Shown here piece by piece: positions 11,601-16,891 of a DNA stretch of 21,260 nucleotides. The notes below the pieces were generated by a model. That model was not told the DNA's origin and did no database searches. It saw only the letters and a program-made list of their open reading frames with translations. Within the stretch, counting starts at the first letter, position 1; each line of letters begins with the position of its first letter. Source of the DNA: a virus; IMG/VR virus record IMGVR_UViG_3300013132_000307, positions 1 to 21,260 of that record, one strand, 5' to 3'. A program made the position numbers and the translations under genes.

Positions 11601-12944
11601 GTCTATTAGATCTACATTTTTTTTAGCTACGTGTCCAAAATTATATAATTTTAAATTAGCACTAAATTCAATAATAGGACGAGTTGCTCTAGCTGTTTGA
11701 TCTAATTCTAAATTAGATCCTCTAAATTCTGCTGTTTTCTTAATCACATCTTGATGATACCAACGATTAGTCCTAGACCAAGCATTTCGATCTTTACTAC
11801 TTCTGTTTACTACAATATAATCTTTACTTTTTGGATAATTTGTAATAGTGCTAAATGGAACCTGATCAAATGGATCATTATCAAACAATAAAGCCTGCTC
11901 TTCTGTAAAATTAGATAAAATTTCTAAATCATTAAAGTTTATTAATTTTATTGCTTCACCTACTCCTTCTACTAACCAAAATCCAGTTTTATAAATTTCT
12001 GGTTGAGTGTTACCAATAAAATCTAACTTCATTCCATTGCTTAAACTTAGACCATTAGGAAGAACATAATTCCTTTTTCCTAAAATATCTTTTTCTACAT
12101 CTAGAAAAGTATTTTCTTCAATGTCTTTAATTAGAATTATACCCCCAGCATTATTATCTTTTTCGCTTAGATAGTAAAGCTGATCTGGAGCGTCTAACGG
12201 CACTGTAAAAATCATTTGTCCGGACTCTACTGAATTACTGCTGACTATATTAGTGTCAGTGGTATATTGGTCAAGAGGACCTTCTGTTCTAATAGTCTTA
12301 ATACTAAATGGATTGTTAGGACTAGTAATTTCAAACCTATATGTTTGTCCCCTGTAAAGAATTAAAGTAGGATTGCGTGTTAAAGCATCAGGAGTAAACA
12401 AATAGGCAAAACTATCACCTTGATCTTCTATAACAACTGTATAAGTGCTGTCTATGTCTAATTGTTGTCCTGCGATAGTTATCGGATCTGGACCATAAGG
12501 TAACCAATAATATTGTTGAAAATTTACAAACTTATCCCAATCAATATTAGGATTCCAACTATAAAACTCCTGTTTGTTTAAACGTTCATGATTATCAGTT
12601 ATTCCGTTTAGTATGGTTATTTGATTTATATGATCAATATAATCTTTAAAAAATTTAACATTTCCAAACTGATCTTCATAAACTAAAGAAGGCTCAAATT
12701 GATAATCCTGTCGTAATTTATCTGTGGCTGCTAAAAAAATGTCATCAGATTTAACACTTTTAGCATTTTGCCTTCCAATAAATCCGCTTATCTTTTTAAC
12801 AGTACCTGGTTGTGTTAATTGATCTAGTGTAGATGCTAAAAACTTTTTATTAGCATCTGTTCTATAAAATCTAGGCAGCAAATCTGCTGTTTTCCTATTT
12901 TCACGACCTGTTATCGGAACTGGCGATTCGTTATCTAAAGGCAT
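1..12944 (-). CDS. Giant virion structural (probable baseplate/tail) protein, at least 4314 residues, C-terminus beyond window
   Basis: One reading frame runs from the ATG at 12944-12942 to the window edge without a stop; widely spaced landmarks (residues 147, 1242, 1901, 2201, 2571, 4249) all fall in the same frame. It starts 2 bases after the gp6 stop, behind an AGGA ribosome-binding site. Visible parts in order: a beta-rich N-terminus with YYWLPYGP near residue 145; a W-rich block (HPWE, KWW, YGPLPYT) at 1240-1262; two carbohydrate-binding-like segments at 1541-1585 and 1797-1840; GMISEKGT near 1905, then EEWAVRVG; seven FG-GAP-like blades at 2200-2580; glycine-rich GxGY modules at 2970-3035 and 3330-3400; repeated beta modules from about 3440 to the edge, including GERIEY and RRGTLGTG (4220-4251). 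No signal peptide, transmembrane segment or catalytic motif is apparent. Its place after gp6 is that of T4 gene 7 (1032 residues), so an outer-wedge role, possibly with receptor contact, is inferred. I recognise the class (very long structural proteins of marine T4-like phages) but no exact family. Confidence 0.9.
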   Translation of the reverse strand, partial: MPLDNESPVPITGRENRKTADLLPRFYRTDANKKFLASTLDQLTQPGTVKKISGFIGRQNAKSVKSDDIFLAATDKLRQDYQFEPSLVYEDQFGNVKFFKDYIDHINQITILNGITDNHERLNKQEFYSWNPNIDWDKFVNFQQYYWLPYGPDPITIAGQQLDIDSTYTVVIEDQGDSFAYLFTPDALTRNPTLILYRGQTYRFEITSPNNPFSIKTIRTEGPLDQYTTDTNIVSSNSVESGQMIFTVPLDAPDQLYYLSEKDNNAGGIILIKDIEENTFLDVEKDILGKRNYVLPNGLSLSNGMKLDFIGNTQPEIYKTGFWLVEGVGEAIKLINFNDLEILSNFTEEQALLFDNDPFDQVPFSTITNYPKSKDYIVVNRSSKDRNAWSRTNRWYHQDVIKKTAEFRGSNLELDQTARATRPIIEFSANLKLYNFGHVAKKNVDLIDNITTDVFSTIVGSLGYNIDGINLVDGMRVLFTADPDRLVNGRIFKVEFVSVTVPGRNIDFSANAPSDSTGSVNITTDTIKCEIDHGLINGDRVIYLSNNNIQLQGLVHRQIYYVKVIDQKTLQLYTDSLLQNVVDIYATGDGVHSLEVFSGFRRIINLLETDDSVPLAYETVLINQGRYEEIKINESDTITGNQGLAYWYNGSAWQLGQAKTAINQTPYFDVFDKDGISFTDSSVYDGTNFKGTKVFSYKIGTGVADSELGFSLSYQNINNVGDIVFSFDLLQDSFYYKEISQVYTKQLDIGYLKKIISLSDWTYENSWIKNNLENAQPIVKIFRNHNIDGITAGFPIDVFDEHLNLSDLKVKVYVNSVKLKPTSFTIKQGAVRKEVFLTKAVDNSDLITLKLYSKQSKNNNGHYELPLNFQNNPLNRNIKNFTLGEVIDHVNSIVDNLDSFQGSYPGYGNIRDLGPVSHLGTRFIQHSGPLNLALYSLGSKEFNVMAALNKAKNEYGKFKTSFLVKSSEIAVQTEPKQLTDLILNELNKDRPKTDAYFLSDMFAYTANKRFEYRVLDYRTKAYPLSTAFNLDQLSNRSVLIYRNNTQLLHGRDYIFNNDYFEILTDLVDDDLIEVYEYETTDGSFCPPTPTKLGIFPLFEPKKYVDDSYLEPITVVQGHDGSITVGFNDYRDDVLLELEKRIFNNIKVKYDSNIFDIFDYIPGQSRTNLYSKTEQEEILSKFFFEWTSNIQNDFSEQVFWDNSNHWTYNYRGASLTDDTDSPAFWRGIYRYILDTDRPHTHPWECLGFSIEPKWWQEVYGPLPYTSDNFILWDDIKDGIIREPNKVIKVNSKFAKSCLQYGKPVDAEGKLKSPFVSGFLKNMTAIVEQGFYVFGDQGPVETAWRRSSYYAFSLIQAAILMNPCKVINLCFDRSRISRNLVGQLIFTDTDLRVRLDSFVFPSTVNDTERIYTSGLVNYVIDSLSTELKIFLNRYKEELKSLQNKIASRLGGFTSKEKLKIILDSKSPNSTMGIFVPEENYKIFLNVSSPIRRLDYSGIIITKFADGFDIRGYNRDQPYFRYYEWDRPGKEINIGGISESFIDWESGNRYSSGLIVRNNNLFYRVNVTHTASNNFESSYFTKLSKLPVIGGRDIFIRKDFDLKNEKIVSYGTKYRTIQEVVDFILGYGSYLQDQGFVFEDYNSNLKSIENWETSAKEFAFWTTQNWKEGSALSLSPAALTLTVSSEYSVVDNIVDTLYGYNIFRVDGELLSSTLTNTYREGNLFSISPEKTNHGIYGANLRLVQKEHVILLDNITLFNDIIYDVPAGYKHDKVKLLGYISTNWNGGFNIPGFIFDQAKIESWEPWTDYNLGDIVFYKDFYYSAKQFLPGTEILNNDDWIILSDKPESRMIPNWDYKAEQFTDFYDLDSDNFDISQQKLAQHLIGYQKRQYLENIINDDISQYKFYQGMISEKGTQNVLNKLFDVLSADDQESLTFNEEWAVRVGSYGSTDTYNEVEFNLDEKNIQINPQPVYLTENISYEPDFIYRIKKSDVPIKPVGYTNNIWLTGSAKDFLRSAGYVRYTDVRSYVDNLDQILNEDMANYTEGDYVWTAFLAPPKNWSVYRLTKHQFRIELIEYSNSNLVLTVDILPNVKVGEIIGLSNINLIKGFYKISSVVNRKIYIKKTISDWDKDIVGDSSNCVPFYFSEVRVDSIDNINPYIPKRIKSNELLWVDDDGTGKHVILEHEKIYNNMYIDHLNIIEDNVMFGRSITVSKLDNIAAIGDTNQVTIFFKNIADSAWKQQFTLVSTNSNSADFGFNLAISPDGNWLAIAEQLNDASRYVHLYSRDSLLGIFNYKQTISGSSLSVSDLGSKIVIAKDSDHYVAAIASVNNNKVFVYTAGLTNTSNWILEETLIEAGSSKFGHSLSIADDASILAVSDPNNDKVYIYEKSSGGYSNLQVINDQSSGYDNFGQCVAVSGNAKYIAIGANLDDSTLADSGKVDIYMLDEYYDFKQKLKSHNPESFEYFGYNLQFMNDDETLVVLSQNGDVDNFVSFDKDITTFDNNTTRFNDKHIDSGRVDIFDRYHTNFIYGQSLTTNQDTGLQDNYGYAVGVGTNSILVGAPRESNGNSKFAGKVFSYYKQPGKFSWSIKYQEADKVVIDYFKKIYLYDTYEQKLLTYLDVVDVSQGRIPGPADQEIKFKTFYDPATYDIGTEDVIVDQGQAWNKSYVGMLWWDLTRAKFLENNVGNIIYRASNWNKLYETASIDIYEWVETKYKPSEWDNLANTEKGQSLGISGASKYGNNCYSVRQYYDKVSQSFKNIYYFWVKNPTIIPNLQDRQLSANDVSKLISDPVAQGYPCVAFTSSDTFALVNLSRYIKSNLTNLNIEYWTVDKQYRKSNSHSQWKLLSLYEKTLIPTQIEQKWFDSLIGKDSFGRLVPSPSLPEKKKYGILSRPRQTMFVNRVEALKQFVERANSVLKTKIITDDYDISDLFLKDPVPSTFSGMYDEVIETVDEFRFVSTSLVSTAVITPILENGKIIGANIVDSGYGYKHRFYLSISGSGKDAKLRATINESGQVVDVEVINKGYGYALDTKIIARNFSVLVKTDSTIKGIWSIYEFLPNTQSYNRTQSQGYDVSNFWTYIDWYDTEYNQFTKIDHLIKNTNELYTLTAELGSIVKVESIGSGGWLLLKKFNDSFTTDYTKNYNVIGRQNGTIQLLSSLYDYSANVIGFDTQLFDSQYYDYSPIKELEVILSVIKNNIFVDDLYIEYLKLFFSGLRYVMHEQPFVDWIVKTSFIKAKHNLGELQQKVTYKNDNLENFEDYIREVKPYRTKIREYVSSYNKLDNSQTVITDFDLPTYIDSNFVSQTINVNINDDSSYSSALSTYPWRHWKDNVGFKIKRIDIVSSGSGYISNPVVKIIGSCKTPAKANAYISAGRVNRIQILDQGSGYITAPKIILDGGLSITGSVAMVTAVVESEVVRSNKVTMKFDRTSRLEEYTGSTLEYTETFIGTGSQLQFQLRYAPRVQRDTYSVLVNNLDLLKDDYSITVRSTTTKGYTSYYGILTLETAPARNDTIIINYQIGFEHLNALDRIKHYYDPNLGMLGKDYAQLMTGIDYGGVNIQGLVNFVGVKGFDSDLFGESNWGDENDNFEDQIFVIPNDSTYGTFEFDYVPGVGEQINVYLKRLIVGSVNEYTEIRLDDPNFGTVNPVTNVSAVMQTITGNGVNNSFELPNPTSNPPLELQVDDIIIFRKTTSDGSISPKAEDYDTQLEGGNLAYTTATGVNPEDINIDGDGLITPTSSHAPEEIVPGQIVDALAIKVFQLSTSSSANIFLKTYIADGTRTNFRLDQLPQNLSAIFVKVGNLIKKQSLHYTFDWYTKDIHFLVAPALNEVVTVIGMGYTSANLLALDYFISDGSTVEFITNAPFSENLGHIVLVNGESVNYEIFETDSSYSDIYKVGIRFGVAQPQDAIITYMITNDGNFSASIVRSEQLAVDGSTLQFPLTNPIGMSEPLANNILVIKNGEILNPGITQCFVLSNNQLTFTMVKYQQPPGSVNPSDVKVYLDGTQLGIGIDYTINLTGFSITINSLLYSEGSILSVTNTGDSQYIIDSTGSSNSIIFTNAPSAGSIVDIVSFYNHDILEIIRTQESIKSTAYLDIDTAEYYRYSSLRGGKLKLFKPANVDDFVWIVKNNKMLTPGIDFYLDSDLQQIVLGSPVLTTDVLDIILFGSKQTSTGYGYMQFKDMLNRMHYKRLNKAKTTRLAQDLAQFDVSLEVVNGSALDAPDVQLNIPGIIEINGERIEYFSKIGNTLSKLRRGTLGTGAVVKHKSNTLVINLGVSETINYQDSQEIKRIVTTATTSQVSLDFAPSQNNVEVFVGGARL
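2740..4035 (-). repeat. Two paired glycine-rich GxGY modules in the giant protein
   Basis: Two related blocks flank this stretch. Block one (residues about 2970-3035) reads IVDSGYGY, then ISGSGKDAKL, GQVVDVEV and NKGYGYALDT. Block two (about 3330-3400) reads IVSSGSGYISNPVVKIIG, then AGRVNRIQIL and DQGSGYITAPKIIL. Each holds two copies of V-x-x-G-x-G-Y followed by a short beta strand, with a small-residue-rich strand and a G-x-V-x-x-I hinge between them. Such tandem units are familiar in phage tail structural proteins. The roughly 300 residues between the blocks carry none and look like mixed helix and strand. Confidence 0.6.
5205..6344 (-). other. Seven FG-GAP-like repeats (predicted beta-propeller) inside the giant protein
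   Basis: Seven blade starts with an aromatic or Leu followed by Gly can be read: MFGRS (F2202), DFGFN (2251), DLGSK (2305), KFGHS (2357), NFGQC (2406), YFGYN (2462) and NYGYA (2542). Each is followed by a hydrophobic strand such as AISPDGNWLAI, AVSGNAKYIAIG or ILVGAPRE, and most close with a (K/R)V(F/Y/D)(V/I)Y strand. Spacing is about 50-80 residues. This is the pattern of FG-GAP/integrin-alpha beta-propeller repeats, and seven is the number in an integrin-type propeller. In that family the propeller is an adhesion platform; a role here in receptor binding or inter-subunit contact is inferred. Confidence 0.75.
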
Positions 12945-12946
12945 TC

Positions 12947-15900
12947 TTAATTTCCTGGTGAGCTAATAATACTTTGTTGGATAGTATAAGTTGAGGACGA
13001 GCTTATCGATCCTGTAGACTTTATTCTACTAGCGGTAACTGCTGAGATAATTTCAATATCATCAATAGTTGCTCCGTTAACAAATATTTGGTCTTTTTCT
13101 GCTTTTATTTCTAAAAGACTGCCAAATGTAAGATTGCTTTTTTTAGGCACTATGACAAAGTTTACAATGCTGGTGGCTAATCTATTCATTACAAACGTAG
13201 CTAATTCTGTAAAATAAAAATTATCTCCAAAGTCCCAATTGTCAATGGTAAAAAATTCATTTATGGCACCAATTACTCTGCTTTTAACATCATTATCACT
13301 AATAACAATTTCAGTATTTTTAACAACTTTGAAAGTGGCCTGTAAGTCTATTGTGGCATTACTTCCAAACAAAATCTTATATCTAGCTGGATGATATATA
13401 ACCTCATCACTTATACTTTTAATTAAATTAAGATTACTGGATAGCAAATTGTACAAAGAATCAGAGCTAGGAGGTAACGGCAGTATTGACCTAGTTCCGT
13501 CCAAATATTCTCTAAATTCTTTATCATATTGTTTGGTTAAAATGAAAATGTCGATAATATTAGTAATACCAGGATCTATCCTTGTTTCATAATCAGCATT
13601 ATGGATATATTGAAATTTTAAATTATTCCTTCCTCGATAGCACTTATAATTAAGACTTACAAGTAGCTCAGCTGTTGTTTTATTAAAACGCTTAACTACA
13701 TCTGTATCTATAAAATAAAAATATTGATTATCATTAAAAATACTTAAATCGGAAATAAGCGATTCACTCTCTTTGATTAAAACTGTAAGGGAAGAATTGT
13801 CAAAATATCTATAATCCTCTTGATTATCTTCTATAGTGTAAAGTTCTTCTACTATGTAATATGATTGTAGATCAGTGCTATTAGTTGCTATGATATTGGA
13901 AAATATTTCTGGATTATCTACAACTCCGTCGTCATCTGAATCAGCAAAACTAATTTGAATTTTTTTAGTGTCTAAATATCCATCTAATCCTTTATACTCT
14001 TCAACTATTTCTAAATCTTGATCGAATGTAAAACTATTTAAAGTTGTATTATCTCTATTAATGCTTAAAAGCTTGATCTTATCTTTTTCAATAGTATTAG
14101 TTCTTGTATCATAGATTTTATCACTTGAATCATAATAAAAACGAATTTGTTTATCACTTTCAAAAATATATCGTAAAAATCTACAACTAACGGTGTAATA
14201 TTCTGAATCTGAGATAAAGCTAACTAACCAGCTACTATCTGCTTTTTCATTTGTATTATAACCCGACTGCGCTAGACTAAAATTATCTACTAAATTTAAG
14301 TTTACCTCAAAAATAATAGCCCAAGAGCTTGTAGCTATATCATATCTTAAACCAAATGGCTTATGTGCATATATTAAATCAATCACTGTACTAATCACAT
14401 TAGTGTTTAATGTAGTTTTAAAAGGCGCAATTATTTGAGCTAACTCAGCAGTATTAGGTATAATATCATTTAACTTTATTGTTCCAAATCCCGAAGTTAA
14501 TATTCCTGAGCCACCATTGGTTCCATCTCCTGCAACAGCAATCACTTTAGCGAAAAGATATTTTTGAACTCCGTATTGATTATTCGTTGTTGTAAGACTG
14601 TTATTATCTAATGTATTAAAATAGTAACTTCCCGGAGCTTTAAACTTAAGCAATGCTCCTGGTAGTATAGACTTTAATAGACTACTAGTATATGTCCCAA
14701 CTTTTAGAGCCTGTGCAGAAAAGCTACTTTTAAAATATCCAGTGGATAAATTTGTTTCTTCAGTTATACTAGTCCAAAATGTATCGGTTGGGATTATTTT
14801 TGTAAATTTGTCATAATAGTAATCTCGTAAATTATTCCTAGATAGATAGTCATAGAGTTGATTATAAATTATACTCTCTATATCAGTTTTACTAGTAAAC
14901 TTAAATTGAAAACTATCAACAAATTCTTCTTTATATATTACACCGTCATCAGCAAATAAATTCGTTTTGCTATATTTTCCAGTAGGATCTACTAAATCAA
15001 AATAACGACTTATCCCACTGCTAGATCTATTAACGGCTTTAACCTTAGCAATTTGTTGACTTACACTAAATGGGCTAAGGCTATAATCTTCCGCAGTAAT
15101 CATTCTATTTTGCGTGTAATAAGTTGCAGGAGCTCTTTGCTTTATGTTCACTGAACTCTCAGTAGGACTGCTATTGTTTACACTAGTTACTAAACTAAGA
15201 GTAATAAGAACACTTTCTGGTTGATTAAAATTACTTACATAAGGAATTTCAATGCTTATGTTTCTCATATCTCTAGGATTAATTGTATAACTTATACCTT
15301 CGCTGGTTCTATAATACACTCTAAAACTACCTAAAGGCAGATTTCCAAAAACACCATCACTAAACTGTAATGTTACCTTATCATTAGCACGAGTAATTGC
15401 TGTATAAAAATTCCTTATAGATTTTTCTAAACTATTGTAAATGACATTATTACCTTCAATACTGCTTAACTTTTGCCAATATTCTGATTCAGCACCTTGA
15501 CTACTCAATCTATAAAGCCATATGTCATCGTTGTTAATATTGGCTGCATCAATATCTAAAGTTTCATTTGTAGAAGGCTGAGTAAAATTAAATGTACCTT
15601 GATTTAATTGTCCTTGCTTAAAATACATATAAAACCCAGTGTTAGAACTGGCATTTCCTTTTCCATCATTTCTATATAAAAAAGCTAACCTATTACCACG
15701 ATTAGGAGGCTCTTCGTATATTTCTTCTTTATTTTTAAAAGTAGAACTAACTATTTCAAATGTCATTGTTCTACCATCAACACTTTTATCAAAGCTGTAA
15801 ATAGGTACATCTAAATTACTACTTTGAAACCTATATTGCTCAGAAGGAATACCATAAATTGTTTTCTTATCTTCCGGATTTCCAAATTGTCTAGTGGCAG

Positions 15901-16393
15901 GAAGTGCTGCATTTAGTATTTTAATAAACTGGTCATACCAACTTGAATTACTAGGATCATTCCATGTAATAACCTGACCAGCTAAATTTCGTCCGTTGCT
16001 ATCTAAAACATTTTGGGTTGTTTGTAAACTAGTAATTTTAAGCAGACCACTGCCAGCAATATTACGTTTGGCATTATAGCTTAATAGTCTAGCTAATCTA
16101 AGAACACTTTCCCTGCGCTCTGCTAACTCTAAAAAGTTATCTCTACTATTAAGGTCGATACGATAGGCTATGCTTTGCCCTAAAAAAGCCATCAAATCAA
16201 TTAAGGCTAGATATTCACTACTTTCAATATAATCGTTGAAATCTTCAGGATAGTTTTCTCTAATATAGGCTATCATTACCCTGCGAAGATTTTCAAAATC
16301 ATAACTCTGAAAATCTGCATTACGAAAACTTTGATATATTCTACGCCAATCTTCAGCAACTAATAATCTATTTTGTCTATCGGTTATTGACAT
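12947..16393 (-). CDS. 6: Baseplate wedge protein, gp6-like (enlarged, 1148 residues)
   Basis: Structural protein of the inner baseplate wedge. In T4, gp6 dimers clamp the wedges into the ring that surrounds the hub. The N-terminal 120 residues are strongly gp6-like: VAEDWRRIYQSFRNADF, YPEDFNDYIESSEYLALIDL, RIDLNSRDNFLELAERRESV and LRLARLLSYNAKRN. The middle holds YYTQNRMITAEDY (about 420-435) and SSSGISRY..DPTGKYS (about 455-475). The C-terminal 130 residues, with helix-rich INEFFTIDNWDFGDNFYFTEL, fit the baseplate-J-like end of gp6. At 1148 residues it is far longer than T4 gp6 (660); the extra length lies between about 500 and 1000. Residues 818-829 form a DxDxDGxxDxxE loop. The ATG at 16393 has TGGA a few bases upstream in a 45-bp gap, making this start secure. 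Confidence 0.93.
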   Translation of the reverse strand: MSITDRQNRLLVAEDWRRIYQSFRNADFQSYDFENLRRVMIAYIRENYPEDFNDYIESSEYLALIDLMAFLGQSIAYRIDLNSRDNFLELAERRESVLRLARLLSYNAKRNIAGSGLLKITSLQTTQNVLDSNGRNLAGQVITWNDPSNSSWYDQFIKILNAALPATRQFGNPEDKKTIYGIPSEQYRFQSSNLDVPIYSFDKSVDGRTMTFEIVSSTFKNKEEIYEEPPNRGNRLAFLYRNDGKGNASSNTGFYMYFKQGQLNQGTFNFTQPSTNETLDIDAANINNDDIWLYRLSSQGAESEYWQKLSSIEGNNVIYNSLEKSIRNFYTAITRANDKVTLQFSDGVFGNLPLGSFRVYYRTSEGISYTINPRDMRNISIEIPYVSNFNQPESVLITLSLVTSVNNSSPTESSVNIKQRAPATYYTQNRMITAEDYSLSPFSVSQQIAKVKAVNRSSSGISRYFDLVDPTGKYSKTNLFADDGVIYKEEFVDSFQFKFTSKTDIESIIYNQLYDYLSRNNLRDYYYDKFTKIIPTDTFWTSITEETNLSTGYFKSSFSAQALKVGTYTSSLLKSILPGALLKFKAPGSYYFNTLDNNSLTTTNNQYGVQKYLFAKVIAVAGDGTNGGSGILTSGFGTIKLNDIIPNTAELAQIIAPFKTTLNTNVISTVIDLIYAHKPFGLRYDIATSSWAIIFEVNLNLVDNFSLAQSGYNTNEKADSSWLVSFISDSEYYTVSCRFLRYIFESDKQIRFYYDSSDKIYDTRTNTIEKDKIKLLSINRDNTTLNSFTFDQDLEIVEEYKGLDGYLDTKKIQISFADSDDDGVVDNPEIFSNIIATNSTDLQSYYIVEELYTIEDNQEDYRYFDNSSLTVLIKESESLISDLSIFNDNQYFYFIDTDVVKRFNKTTAELLVSLNYKCYRGRNNLKFQYIHNADYETRIDPGITNIIDIFILTKQYDKEFREYLDGTRSILPLPPSSDSLYNLLSSNLNLIKSISDEVIYHPARYKILFGSNATIDLQATFKVVKNTEIVISDNDVKSRVIGAINEFFTIDNWDFGDNFYFTELATFVMNRLATSIVNFVIVPKKSNLTFGSLLEIKAEKDQIFVNGATIDDIEIISAVTASRIKSTGSISSSSTYTIQQSIISSPGN
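12953..12956 (-). promoter_or_regulatory. Ribosome-binding site of the giant structural gene
   Basis: On the minus strand AGGA lies 8 bases before the ATG at 12944, inside the last codons of gp6. It supports this ATG as the true start and suggests translational coupling to gp6, whose TAA stop ends 2 bases before the start codon. Confidence 0.6.
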
Positions 16394-16411
16394 CTTTATT
16401 CCAGTTTTATA

Positions 16412-16419
16412 TATTTATT
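16412..16419 (-). promoter_or_regulatory. Candidate T4-type late promoter upstream of gp6
   Basis: The 45-bp gap between gp25 and gp6 is the only sizeable non-coding DNA in the window. On the minus strand it carries AATAAATA, matching 7 of 8 bases of the T4 late promoter TATAAATA. The match ends 18 bases before the gp6 ATG, leaving room for a short leader with the TGGA ribosome-binding site. The region is very AT-rich, so a chance match is possible. Confidence 0.35.
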
Positions 16420-16438
16420 TTACAAATAAACTAGGTAG

Positions 16439-16891
16439 TTAACCTATAACTATACCGTTTTCTTGGTCAAATCTAAGCTGCAAAGCTTCTTGTATATTAT
16501 AAGGATAATAGGTCAACACACATTCAATTTGTATTCCCGACTCGTAAGTAGTCACAATGACCTGATCTGCACGAGTACGAGGATCATAATTTATAATCTG
16601 TTCTACGTTACTGATCACAGCAGCCTTCAAATCTTCAGTTAAAGGCTCAAACAATATATCCCATATAATAGTACCAAACTCTGGTTGTTCTAGTCTTTCA
16701 CCCATACGTATATGAAAATTATTAATTAAATCTTGTTTTATTAATTGTAAATCATACAGGCTAAAACTGTTCCCATCTGTTGAAACAGTGCTAAAACCTC
16801 TATAAGTTTTAGATCCTAATGCTGGTTTAGTTTTAGCATTAGTTAAAGTAATTTTATCATATAATTTGCTACTTGCTGTCATATGCCCCAT
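16439..16891 (-). CDS. 25: Baseplate wedge / sheath initiator protein, gp25-like
   Basis: gp25 sits in the inner wedge with gp6 and nucleates the tail sheath in contractile injection systems. The 150-residue product carries the family signature at residues 63-83: MGERLEQPEFGTIIWDILFEP, where R-x-x-P-E/D-F-G is the conserved gp25 core. A helix follows (LTEDLKAAVISNVEQIINYDPR), then the beta strands of the gp25/GPW fold. Length compares with 132 residues in T4. The start is uncertain: the first ATG (16891) overlaps gp5 by 13 bases and has GAAGGG only 2 bases upstream, which is too close. The ATG at codon 4 (16882) makes an ATGA overlap with the gp5 stop, like the hub/gp5 junction, and puts the N-terminus (SSKLYDKI) where T4 gp25 begins. 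It is at least as likely and gives 147 residues. Confidence 0.92.
   Translation of the reverse strand: MGHMTASSKLYDKITLTNAKTKPALGSKTYRGFSTVSTDGNSFSLYDLQLIKQDLINNFHIRMGERLEQPEFGTIIWDILFEPLTEDLKAAVISNVEQIINYDPRTRADQVIVTTYESGIQIECVLTYYPYNIQEALQLRFDQENGIVIG

Noticed and set aside
1-12944. Possible fusion or sequencing error joining several genes
   Set aside because: No frame change, stop, internal ribosome-binding site with ATG at a domain border, or shift in base composition was noticed; raw reads could still test this.
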